From NCBI GenBank assembly GCA_024663395.1, contig JANFAH010000007.1, forward strand, positions 1,488,001 to 1,552,000: DNA of 64,000 bases, written 5' to 3'. The translations under genes and the position numbers were made by a program. The notes under the pieces are model-generated. The model was given only the letters and a program-made list of their open reading frames with translations, did no database searches and had not been told where the DNA came from. Of this stretch, positions 33,580 through 44,533 are shown one piece after another (the first letter of the stretch is position 1; each line of letters opens with the position of its first letter). This DNA is from Pisolithus tinctorius. Taxonomy: Eukaryota; Basidiomycota; Agaricomycetes; Boletales; Pisolithaceae.

Positions 33580-35403
33580 TTAGTTACCTGCGGTCGTTCG
33601 ATGCTCTCGCCTCCACGCGTGAAGTTCTCGACCCAGGGCAACGACCAGAGGCACTGCGATAGACGCAAACAGGGGAGTATACACCGCGTATTTGTGCTCT
33701 GCAGGGAAATACAGCAGCGCCAGCATACCAGGATTGAAAAAGGCATGCGATGCCAAGGACAGTGCCTCACGGGACCAATGCAATATGGTAAGTGGAGGTT
33801 CTGCCGTGGTTCGGTATGCCTATGATGAAATGTGTTTGCCTCATGAACTCGAAAATATGCACTAAAGAAGCTGCGGACCTGATCTAAGGCTGTGAGGGCA
33901 TTTTGTACGTCCCCCCTCGCGGTCTCGTCCACGGGCATGTTTTCGATTTGATCCACCAGTTTCACAATGCTGTGAAGTGTCTGTTGCGTCCCAACAATGT
34001 TCTCTAGTGCGCGGTGACGGAGGACGGTGTCAAGCTGCCAGTCACTCAAGGTGGAAGGGCTCTCGGACTTCACACCATGGGGCAGATCTGAAACACCTAA
34101 TAAGGCGGAGAGTTGATTGGCGAAGGCTGAGAAGACGAGCGACAGATCCACAGCGGTCAGGTGTTTCCTTGTACCAACGTGTTTAAGGTGATTGAGGATG
34201 TATATTCCGCCCCACTGCGGTAGAAGGAACACGGCATGCCTTGTGGGAGACCCTGCAAACGCGTCAGTGGTACATTCAGGTACAGCTAGTGACATCATAC
34301 CTTGCATATCTAGTATATGAAGTGGCTGTCGAGATGAGGAAGGTATAAATAAGAGGAAATGGAGCACCGGATCTTCGGAGACACTTGAAGCTGAAAACGA
34401 TCGTTAGGAACCCTCGATACTGCACACTAAATGTAGAAGTTCACACAACGTCCACTCAGCTGAATTTACAAATACGGTGAGATCCCCAGGTGTGAGTCCG
34501 TAGAAGGTGCTATTTTCAGAAACAATCTGTACAGGTTCAAAGGCCAGGGGTGCATGAAACTGGACCTGACTCTCTATCACGAAGTCATGGATGACATTTA
34601 GCCGCGACAGCACGGGGGAAATATGGTCTGGAACTATCTCAGCCAGGGGAATGTGTGCGCATAGGCAACGGCACTTTCCTGCAAGAGCTGCACGAATATC
34701 CCAGTTGTAAATGAGCTCGTCCGATGTGACATCTTCGTTAAGCAAGGTGAACGCGAGTCGATAACGCTTGGCGTATTGCACGACGCGCTGCACCCTTGAC
34801 GGAGCTTCCGGTGCCAGAAGTCCCATCAGTATATCAGCTATCTTCGCAGCTACGAGGCGGACGCGTCACATCTGGAACTGATCGAACTTTTGTATCTCAA
34901 CCTACCAGACGAGGCATCATGTTGGCTCAGAATTAAGTGTCGTGGATGCCGAACTACGGTGACGTTGCCGAGCGCAACGATATACACACTGCGGGCTGTC
35001 TGATTGTCTACGGCTGGGATGATGTTGGAAATCGAAATGAGTCTATTTGGACGACTGTACCTGGGTTTTGATCGATGGTAACGTGAATGTCTAGGTCACT
35101 CCACCTAGCAGACGTGCGCGTGGACTGTGCCAGGAGGTCGCTCAACTCTGATGCTAAAACAGGCGCTCTTCCCTGAAAACTAGACCCATCGAGCTGCACG
35201 TTCACCGGGAATACAGGTCGCTTCTCTAACTGGGCATGGACACGACTGGAGGGAAGTGCGATGCGTTCAATGCTTGTGAGGCGCCACCAGAAAGGTATCG
35301 CGAAGAGGATAACAACCCAATAGGAACCTAGTATGAGCCTTCGGATGATTGGACGTTGGAAGCTGAGCGACTGAGGGTCCTTGAAGCCATGGGACGCGTC
35401 CAT
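33580..35403 (-). CDS. GPI17: GPI transamidase subunit PIG-S/Gpi17
   Basis: Six exons (35403-35061, 35013-34906, 34849-34445, 34390-34301, 34252-33879, 33819-33580) give 519 residues. Residues 24-41 are a membrane span (LILGSYWVVILFAIPFWW). The lumenal part includes YNWDIRAAL, a central block (VLHFLLFIPSSSRQPLHILD), and VFLLPQWGGIYILN. The last exon has ILHWSREALSLASHAFFNPGMLALLYFP followed by a second hydrophobic span. PIG-S is a non-catalytic subunit of the ER complex that attaches GPI anchors. Within exon 3 a 45-bp in-frame stretch (34674-34630) adds 15 residues not expected between YNWDIRAALA and VPDHISPVL; it starts GAAAGT and ends TAG, so it may be an in-frame GA-AG intron. I leave it as coding, because either reading keeps frame. 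Confidence 0.9.
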
Positions 35404-35748
35404 GGCGTGTCTCCCTAGTGGTTAACTACTACACGTATGTAATAACGAAGCCTTGTAGGGTGCGGAGTTCCAAAGCGACCACTAGTACTGACCTTGCCGT
35501 TGGCCCAGTCCAAAACACTCAGCTCTGGGACAACTGCAGTCTGTGTCGCCCGTAGTTAACGCCAGTGGACTTTAGTACACGATTACTGACCCACAAGACC
35601 AGGATAGCATTACAATTACAGGACACTCTTTGTGGCGCACAAGAATCTGGGCATTTGATCGTACCGAGGCTCCTCGTGACGGCGACCACAGTCACTTCAA
35701 CAGGATTATCACGCTTGCTCGGCACTGAACAAGTCTGTACTGGAGGCG
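35404..35748. promoter_or_regulatory. Divergent promoter of PIG-S and the SANT-domain gene
   Basis: 345 bp between opposite start codons (35403 minus, 35749 plus). It must carry both promoters; nothing specific is visible. Confidence 0.45.
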
Positions 35749-38700
35749 ATGTCATCTCCCCATAGTTTACATCGACCAGGGCCTGGCCCATTTTCTTCAT
35801 TCGACGTCAGTTCCACGCGTCTCCCACCTCCTCATGTTGCTAAATCGTCGACCGTTTTAGTATCCAGTCCGTCGCGGGTCACCTTCTCCTAGGAGGCATG
35901 CCTACGATAGCTATGTACCTCATGGTGGAGCACTTTTTCGTGAGGATTATGCGAATAGTTACAGACCTAGCACATGGCGTCCCCGGGACTATAGCCGTAG
36001 TCCGTCGCCAGGGCACCACGACAGGTCCAGAGCGATAGATTCACGCCACTGGGAACAGGGATCCCGGAGGATACCGTCGTATTATCCTGATAGACGATCC
36101 CCACCTGCTTCTCCGCGTGACAAGGGTCGTCGCGATACCATGGCTGAGAGGATGTTCGAATCAGATACCTGGGCGCACCCATTGACTGACAGACCTGGAC
36201 GATATGATCCGTACGTCAAGTCGTCGAAGGTGAGATTTCTCCTGACATATTTTTATAGGTCAGATTCGACGTCGGACCGGCACTTGGACCGGCGCCCACA
36301 CTTCACAAGAGATCAACCTCTGCACAAACCTGCCGCCCGTACGGATTTTGTACACCATTTCGCAGGTGACAGCTATCGACCTCACACTGGCGGACCGGGA
36401 TTGCGTGACCTGCATTCCTTCCCACGTACTGCTGACACCTACCGTCCTCACTACGACGATGAACCTAGGCGACAATCCTACTCCACCGACAGTTTAAGCT
36501 CTGCAGGTCACAAAGGAAGACGGTTGGACTACGAAGACGATTATCGTTCGAGCTCCATCGCCAGTACCCCCCCTCGACAGTACGCGCGCTCTCCGGTCTC
36601 GCCACCCCGTCACTATCCCCAGCCGCTGCCTACTGATGGAAACATCAAAGGTAGTGCATGGCGAACGTCTGCATCGTATGGAAATGCGCAATTCTCGCCT
36701 AGACTTCAGCCTTATCCAATTCCACCCCTTCCTTACCCCCGACCGACGTCTGAATTCCTTGTACACCAGCACCAACTGCAACCTACTTTTGTGTACCAAC
36801 AGACTTCACAAGTGCTTGGAGAACAACCTTCGTACGAAATACAAACGTTACATCCCCAGTGGAGCCACCAATCTATCGAGCCTCCACCTCAAAAAATCAA
36901 ATCTCGATCATCTTCACCGTCATCTAGAGCATCTGGTCAGGTACAATCCGCTATCTCCGAATCGAGGATGGAGTTGCCTCCCGATCCTACGTCAACCTGC
37001 CGCAATGATTCGGCAGCTCAGGATGAGATACGCCATTCAACGGCGATGTATGATCAGAATATTCCTGAAGAAGGTCCCCCAAGTCAGGGTATGCTCAAGG
37101 ACCCCAGCACTACACAGTCAGGTAACCACGAGACAGTACACGTGGTCAATGGACTATCGGGCAGAGATGCAAATCTCGACCTTCATTTACCATCACCTGC
37201 TACGCCTATTCTGGCGTCAGCTGACAATACACCTCCTCGAGGTACGTGCTCCTTTATGGGTCGGAGTAGGGAGGCAATGTTAATCCTTGACTAATTATGT
37301 AGCACCCCCGGAACATGGGGTAGAACGCGTGGACGGAAGCTCTATGGAGATGCATCCCCTCAAAGAGAGCTTTCAGGAACCGTTACCTGGTGGCAATGCA
37401 GCGAAAGCGACAGAGCCATTAATGGTCTCGGAAGGAGCTACCGAACCATCTGGGGTCTCATTTAACGCTGATGAACAGGCACAACAACCCTCTTTCTTAA
37501 CCGTCACCCCACCACCTCTGTCCCAGGTGCCCGAGAAGCCCGCCCCTTCTATTACAGCTATTGGTGGTTTGGATGTAGGTTTAGGTATCATCCCTTCCCA
37601 GCTGGGCCATGGTTCTCCTCAAATCGTAGTCAGCGATCACAGCGCGATTCGGACTTCTGCACCGAAGAAGTCTCGTCCTATTAATCAAAACCAGTCAGAG
37701 GAGCCAACGTCCGTCCGAGATGGCCTTCGTCTCGTTGTCCTTGCACGCCTTCGTTGTGATCGACAAACACGAGATGAAAGAGTCTACCCCCTCCTTCGTG
37801 CGAACCAGGTGGTTTCGGAACTGCAAAGGGTACCTGTATGCTCGGACGGTCAAAGCCGACTATTTGAGGAAATGGTGGGCGACGGTCCTTCACGTGAGCG
37901 GGCTATTAAACATCAAAATCTTCAACCCGCCTTCATTGAACGTTTCGCCAAACGTCAGTCCGAGATCTTTGGAAAGGCATGTCGGTTGAAGGCAGAGTAC
38001 TTGGCCCTTCATGAGCGGTGGCTCGAGCACTGTACTCGTCTTGACGAGGAACAAAAATCTGGAGTTACAGAGGAGGTTGCTGTTCCTTCTGGCGGCCGAT
38101 CTACTCGGCGTTCGACTGCAGTCCTTGGCGACGCTGTGCGTTCCGACCTGGAAATGGAACAAATCATTGCCAGCTTGGGCGTGGAAGAGCTTACTGATCC
38201 GAGCTATCTTGCCATCAAGAATGTTGCCAAGATCCCAGATATGATCTCGGTCACGCACGGATCAGTGCCGTATTTGTTCGATGACACAAATAACATTATC
38301 GACAACCCTGCGGAGTTTTATGGCGCCTGCTCTGCGAACGACTACTGGACGGAAGAGGAGCGCAGTACATTCTTAACAGAATTCGCTGCTCATCCTAAAC
38401 AATTTGGCGTGATCGCCGAAAGGCTTCCGAACAAGACGCCTGCACAGTGCATCACCTACTACTACCTGCAGAAGAAACAAGGGGTGGACTTCCGGAAGGC
38501 AGTTGGGCAGTATGGTGTTGGAAGACGGCGCAGGAACGGGAGGAATGGGAAGCGACGAGGAAATGCTCTACTGGCAGATATCCGCAGACACGACGATGAG
38601 GTATCTCGGGGCTCTTCTGCAGTCGCACCTAATGGCGCAAGCGGCAAGCGCAAACGAACAGCAAACGGACAAAATGGGGAACCAAGACGGACAACCACCT

Positions 38701-39121
38701 CCCGGAGGGCTGCCACTCAACCCGATGCGACTCCTGCGTCGGCTGGCACGACGCCAGACCCGGACCCCGATCCTCCAAGACGAAGACGGAAGCCCGCGGC
38801 TTCGCGCGTGGTCATTGACAAAGTTGACAATGATGCGATTGTAGTGAGTCCGTCTACGGTGACTTGGGTAGTCTATTTGTGACACGTGTCATGATCATTC
38901 AGACTAAGGAAAGCGAAGGAAGACCTCTCAAAAGGGGCAGAAAGTCACGAACGGTTGCTCCTAACGAAATTACTCTAATGCCCTCAGAGGAGCCTCTCAC
39001 GCCCTTAGTGGTGGAGCCGACTCCTGAGGATCCGGAAGGAGTCATAGCACGAGTACCTCTCAATCCAAATGTTTGGACGGAGGATGACAAAAGTGCCGAT
39101 CACTACTTTACTCCTCGTTGA
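35749..39121 (+). CDS. SNT1: SANT-domain corepressor-like protein (Snt1/N-CoR type)
   Basis: Four exons (35749-35805, 35861-37241, 37303-38843, 38903-39121) give 1065 residues. The first exon is MSSPHSLHRPGPGPFSSFD; its GTCAGT donor joins in phase to the Arg/Ser/Pro-rich N-terminus. The N-terminal 450 residues are low complexity (RDYSRSPSP, RRPHF, PPRQYARSP). A middle helical part around FERFAKRQSEIFGKACRL is followed by the SANT domain (YWTEEERSTFLTEFAAHPKQ, then IAERLPNKTPAQCITYYY), then a basic R/K-rich stretch. This is the layout of Snt1/N-CoR scaffolds of the Set3/HDAC3 complex. The protein stops 12 residues after a second VWTEDDK motif that looks like the beginning of another SANT; in related proteins a full second SANT follows, so this one appears truncated. 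An apparent 29-bp donor/acceptor pair near 36230 would break the frame, so I read through it. Confidence 0.8.
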
Positions 39122-39737
39122 TTCATTGACTGGGTAGTTCCAGGCTTATTCCTGTCACTCCATGATCACTATGATGGACACCTGGTGGCTTCTACGATTC
39201 TGTAAGGTTTGCACGTGTGTGCTTCCTTGTGATTCTGCTTCCCTTGTTTGTGCAGGTAGCCCTACAAGTGAGCAGCACTTCAGAGTGACGATGTCCCGTT
39301 GGGGTGACTCCTGTGGCCATTCCCGAAGGTCTGGGTGACCTGCTATCTTACCCTTACCCCTGCGTACCATCTGCTAGGCCGACACTATCCTCACGGACTT
39401 TCTATGGCAATCGTGGCCGTTGATTTCTTTTATCTCACTCGGCGAATGACGATCTACCGTACAATCCACCCACGTAGTCCCAATTCCGAATGCCATCCCC
39501 GACGTTCGCTCATTATACCAAGATTGGGTTGTCATTCTGGTCGCCGGTCGCGCCGTCTAACACATAGCTCTTACCATCTCGTGCAATGGATTTCGGCCAC
39601 TGGTCATCATGCTGACACATGTGGTTTCCCCGTTACCCTCTCAGTACTATAGTGTAGTTGTTTAGGTATTGTACTATGTAGTGAGCAGCACGGGTAATCT
39701 TGTAAAGATGGTGGACGAATAGAAGAAACTTTGGACC
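39122..39737. other. Convergent intergenic region
   Basis: 616 bp between the 3' ends of the SANT gene (plus) and the parvulin gene (minus). I looked here for the missing second SANT domain and found no recognisable remnant in any frame. No RNA gene or repeat was seen. Confidence 0.45.
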
Positions 39738-40353
39738 TCATCGTCTACCCTCGATCATAATGATGTGGTAGCCGAAATTCGTTTTGACCAGCGGCGAAAG
39801 GATCGGTTTGTCGACAGTTGAGGGTTGTAAAGCAAATGCTGCATCTTGAAAAGCACCCTGGCACGAACGAAATCGATTTATCCACCCCGTCCCATCATGG
39901 AGTATGGAGTAACCTACGACCATAGATCCTCGTGTCATCCAACCCAGGCTACCGCCAGCTTGAATTCTGTCAGAAAACAAGATGTCACAAGGAATGTTCG
40001 GCGACCACCTTTGGCTTTGTCTTCAGAATACTCCTGAGCGACCTTATCGAATCGTTGTCCCCCCTGAATGCAAGCACTAAGCGTTTGGAGACCATAATCA
40101 TAATCTCGCATTGACCCTTACCTGGATTTTCTCCAAAGCTTCCGTCGCTCTGGAATGTTTCTCGCAGAGTACATGACGGACGTTGACAGCAGTAGCGGGC
40201 TTCAGTGATCCCTTACCCTGTTTCAGCGCAAGATCATATGAAGCTCCTTCCACGTCTGCTGAGGGCAAACCGGACCTTGCTCTCGGATGGCTCTGCTGCT
40301 GTCTTGCTTGCATTTCCCTTCTTCTCGTTCGAACCCGATTTATTCTTTCCCAT
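39738..40353 (-). CDS. PIN4: Parvulin-type peptidyl-prolyl isomerase (PIN4/Par14)
   Basis: Five exons (40353-40276, 40217-40122, 40063-40009, 39958-39918, 39857-39738) give 129 residues. The N-terminus is basic and Ser/Lys-rich ([17 protein letters not shown]), as in Par14, where it aids DNA or pre-ribosome binding. The rotamase domain has [59 protein letters not shown] and [13 protein letters not shown], with the catalytic His, Cys and Met/Phe positions present. There is no WW domain, so it is Par14/PIN4-like rather than Pin1/Ess1. It is divergent from RLI1 by 189 bp, which suits a shared ribosome-biogenesis role. Confidence 0.94.
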
Positions 40354-40542
40354 GGCCGGCGAGCTCGAATGTGTTGGGCTGATTTCAAGCCTGTATGAGT
40401 GGTCCTACATGGGGGGCCAAGTCCAAATAAGGCTATAAGGTCCCACGCTGATCGTGCACTGACCTCGATTTCGAAGGACACCAGCATACAGAATCACTAC
40501 CGCAATCCATCGCCAAGGCTATTACCTTTCAGACTGTCGAGG
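40354..40542. promoter_or_regulatory. Divergent promoter of PIN4 and RLI1
   Basis: Only 189 bp between opposite start codons (40353 minus, 40543 plus). Both products act in ribosome biogenesis or recycling, so coordinated expression is plausible but not shown. Confidence 0.5.
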
Positions 40543-42876
40543 ATGGCAGACAAAATCACTCGTATCGCCATCGTAGATGCAAACAGGTGCAAGCCGAAGA
40601 GATGCGCTCAGGAATGTAAAAAGGTTAGCAGATCAGCGTAGCATATGTCAGGTGTATTGACAACCTTTTGCGAATAGTCATGTCCCGTCGTGAAGATGGG
40701 TGAGTGCAGAATTAAACTCCTTTCCTTGGTATTTGGAAGCTTTGCTAAATCAACTTGAAAGGTAAACTATGTATCGAAGTGAAGTCAACAGACAAGATTG
40801 CTTTCATATCAGAATTTTTGTGTATCGGATGCGGTATCTGTGTTAAGAAGTGAGTGAGTCGATGTACAACCCAGTCCCTGTGTCCTTACCTAGCCATCTA
40901 CCAAAGATGTCCGTTTGAAGCCATTGCCATCATTAACCTACCAACGAATCTGGAATCGGAGGTCACACATCGTTATACTGCCAATTCTTTCAAGTTGCAT
41001 CGTCTACCAACTCCTAGACCCGGACAAGTTCTTGGATTAGTCGGGACCAACGGTATAGGAAAAAGTACGGCGCTCAAAATTCTCGCCGGAAAACTCAAGC
41101 CAAACTTGGGTCGCTATGACGTGAGCAGGTACCGTCCTTCCAAGTCCCCGGCACTCAATCATAGTTCTAGGACCCTCCCGATTGGCAAGAGATCTTGAAA
41201 TATTTCCGTGGATCCGAGTTACAAAATTACTTCACAAAAGTCCTCGAGGACAACTTGAAAGCTCTGATCAAGCCACAATATGTTGATCATATACCGCGGG
41301 CTATCAAGGGTACCATGACTGTCTCCCAGATGCTGGACTCCAAGCTAGAACTTGACAACAAGCAACAACTGTGTGACGAACTAGAACTGAACAATGTCCT
41401 TGACCGCGAAGTTTCCCAGCTTTCCGGAGGAGAGTTACAAAGATTTGCCATCGCCATGTCGTGTATCCAACAGGCAGATGTGTAAGTTGATCCCAACTCA
41501 GACACTGACAGTGCAATGTTCATGTCCAAATAGATATATGTTTGATGAGCCGTCGAGTTATCTAGATATCAAACAGCGCTTGAAAGCTGCCGAGGTCATA
41601 CGTTCGCTTCTCAATCCCAATTGCTATGTTATTGCTGTCGAACACGATCTCTCCGTCTTGGATTACCTTTCCGATTTCATCTGCTGTCTGTACGGGAAAC
41701 CTTCTATGTACGGCGTGGTAACGATGCCTTATTCCGTCCGTGAAGGTAAGTATATGCCCTACTTCGCGAACGATGGGTAAAATCTGGAGCACATCACAGG
41801 CATAAACATCTTCCTTGATGGTTTCATCCCGACCGAAAACCTCCGTTTCCGAGAGGAGTCGCTATCCTTCAAGATGGTGGAGACTGCAGAGGAACTTATC
41901 ATCGACAAAACGCGACATTACTCGTACCCTGCTATGACGAAGACGATGGGAAACTTCAAACTTACCGTAGAATCTGGAAGCTTTACCGACTCTGAGATTG
42001 TTGTCATGCTGGGCGAAAATGGTACCGGGAAGACCACATTTGTCCGACTGTTGGCGGGCGTCACGGCGCCGGATGTTGAATCAGACAAAATGGAGTTGGC
42101 CGTGTCGCTGAAGCCGCAAACGATATCACCCAAGTTCCCTGGTACTGTCCGAATGTTGCTCCTCAAACAAATCAAACAGGCATTCATGCACCCACAATTC
42201 CAAAGCGATGTCCTCAAGCCAATGAGCCTGGATAACATCATGGATCAGGAGGTGAAGACACTATCCGGAGGTGAATTGCAACGAGTGGCTATTGTCTTGG
42301 CTCTTGGTAGGTAGCTCATGGCACCACCTGGTCATCGCTGTAACTCTTGTACCCAGGCAAACCAAACGTGTCCGTTTACCTTCTTGATGAACCAAGCAGG
42401 TACGTATAGTTTGCTTACGTAACTCCTATCTCTGCTCATCAGCCTTTCAGTTTCTTGGACTCCGAACAACGTATCATCGCTAGCAAAGTTATCAAACGGT
42501 ATGAATTTGGGGTCAGAAATTATGTACCGTACTGATCGCTCTACAGCTTTATCCTCCACGCGAAGAAGACAGCATTTGTCATAGAGCATGACTTCATCAT
42601 GGCGACTTATCTTGCTGACCGTGTTATCGTGTTCGAGGGCTCGCCTGCGATATCAGCCACAGCAACACCGTAAGTAGACTATGTCTCCCAGGAATGTGTA
42701 TCAGTCGATCACTGGCCTAACCATATCTCGTTAGACCACAGTCCCTCCTTACAGGCATGAATCGCTTTTTGGCGTCTCTGCAGATCACTTTTAGGCGCGA
42801 TCCAACCAACTTCAGGCCTCGTGTCAACAAGCTCAACAGTATCAAAGATCGCGAGCAGAAGGGTAAGCTCTGGTAG
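40543..42876 (+). CDS. RLI1: ABCE1/Rli1 ribosome recycling ATPase
   Basis: Eleven exons: 40543-40623, 40678-40699, 40762-40849, 40907-41120, 41171-41481, 41534-41745, 41800-42306, 42357-42399, 42451-42498, 42547-42669, 42735-42876; 596 residues (human ABCE1: 599). The N-terminal iron-sulphur domain has all eight cysteines ([15 protein letters not shown] and [13 protein letters not shown]). NBD1 has Walker [10 protein letters not shown] and signature [16 protein letters not shown]2 has Walker [10 protein letters not shown] and signature [13 protein letters not shown]. Walker B/D-loop elements DEPSSYLD and DEPSSFLD are split by introns. The end [15 protein letters not shown] is standard. Rli1 splits 80S ribosomes after termination and acts in initiation and 40S maturation. 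Its exons of 22, 43 and 48 bp are the shortest internal exons in the window. Confidence 0.97.
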
Positions 42877-43890
42877 TTGCTTCCTGGTGACACCGTTCTC
42901 ACGGGCATGCCTAGCCATGGGCAGCTACTTCTTTTTGGAGGAGTGAGGAGGCGCCTATATCTTTCTAAAGCTCAACCCAGCACGAACCCTGTAACATGTC
43001 AAGGCGTATTTTGCCATCGAACCACCCCATTGTACGCTTCTTTTATGGTGTCGGATACTAGTTTAATTACGTCGCTCGGGAAGCTCGTCCGTGGTACGTA
43101 TTGGTACAACCGCGAAGTGCTCCCGTTGAGGGTGAACTAATAGACAAGTTGCTGATTTCTGTGTGGCGTCCGTGCCAAGCCTAATGGAGCGAGCTAACAC
43201 GTCACAGTGATAAAGAGATCATGGGGTTTGAATTGCAACGTTGGCCATGGACCCACACCAGTAACGCGTGGACCCTAACAGAAAAGAGTTTGAAGGGTCG
43301 CATCTACACGTTGAAACTGACGTTGAACCCTTAACCTCGCTGCGTCTATGGTAGTTGAAATACGGGAAAACTCATCGGTCGTATCTTCCGGTGGCGAAGT
43401 GACTCCTCAAAGTTACCCTGTGAGTTGTAGGAAGAGGCATAAGCTTAGGGGCCATTGTAAGGTTCACTATCCTTTTTCGCGGTGGCGCCGGCAGAACCTG
43501 GGAGGAACACGATAGCGAAGTTGATGTCATGTTCTGGATTAACTAAATTACCTCGCACGCGATATTATGATGGTTCTCACCAGCAAGCTACGCTACCCAA
43601 GAAACGACTGTGAGTCTTGAGATATATTGATACACGACTGTTCCTTGTGGTGTACTTGAGACCCGAGTCTGGAGACTTGTTGTGAACGGAAGTGGTCCAG
43701 CATCATTTGCCGTGCCTCTTCCTGCCACTTGACAGTGATCGAATGTCAGAACGTTTGAAGAGCAACGGATTCTTGACGCTGGGCGTCAATGGTCTGATGA
43801 CGCGTGATTAGTTGTTTGTTGTGTGGCTATGGTACCCGAGCGTGACGTTCGACGCGCGATCGCTGAAATCCTCGGTCGACTCCAGCAACC
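42877..43890. other. 1-kb intergenic region between RLI1 and RPA3
   Basis: Between two plus-strand genes. It should contain the RLI1 3' UTR and the RPA3 promoter. No ORF here shows coding character, and I found no RNA gene or clear repeat. Confidence 0.45.
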
Positions 43891-44416
43891 ATGGTGGAGA
43901 TCTCATCACCTCGAGTCAATTCTGCACGTCTGGCTGCGTTCGTGGGACGTACGGTAAGAGTTCCGTGCAAGGTGCTCAAGGTTAGCCACATGTTGCTTCA
44001 TCACGCTTTCGCCGAACACGATCTAAAGAGTTGGCACTGGTCGTGGTCGCCGGACAGTTCCAGGGCTCTTCAGCGATTGTCGAGGCTTGCGATGGCGGTA
44101 ACATCGAGGTACGACTGAGCCCGGTAAGTGCGCCATCAATAGATTCAGCGCGTATTGGGCGCGGCTGACAAGTCACTAAGAGTAACGAGCTCACTGCAAC
44201 CTATGTTGAAATCATTGGTCAGGTCTTGGGGGACGCCACTATCAAGTTTCTGGGTGCGGTCAGCCTGGACTCCGACAAGGAACTGGGTAGGACTCTGTTT
44301 CTTCTGTCTACTACGTGTTCCCCCCCTTACATGGTCAATCTGTAGATATGAAGCTGGTGAACGATGTCGTCGAACTAACGTTCGATCCACGATTCAAAAA
44401 GATGTTTCCGCAATGA
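43891..44416 (+). CDS. RFA3: Replication protein A 14-kDa subunit
   Basis: Four exons (43891-43980, 44058-44123, 44181-44286, 44346-44416) give 110 residues forming one OB fold. The start MVEISSPRVNSARLAAFVGRTV is the usual RPA14 opening; VEIIGQV and MKLVNDVVEL belong to later strands and the final helix that joins the RPA trimer core. RPA binds single-stranded DNA in replication, repair and recombination. The intron 2 acceptor (TAAG at 44177-44180) was chosen because an earlier AAG breaks the frame. Confidence 0.92.
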
Positions 44417-44533
44417 ACTACAACTCCATCAATATCTCCGGTTCTGTGCGATGGATACTATACTGTACTATACGTAGCCAAATGTAGAATTGATGCATAC
44501 CGATGACATCGCGGATGGCCATCCAAAAAATAT

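Noticed and set aside
36232..36260. Apparent 29-bp intron (GTGAGA...TATAG) in the SANT gene
   Set aside because: Too short for an intron and its removal breaks the frame; the frame reads through in relatives' style low complexity.
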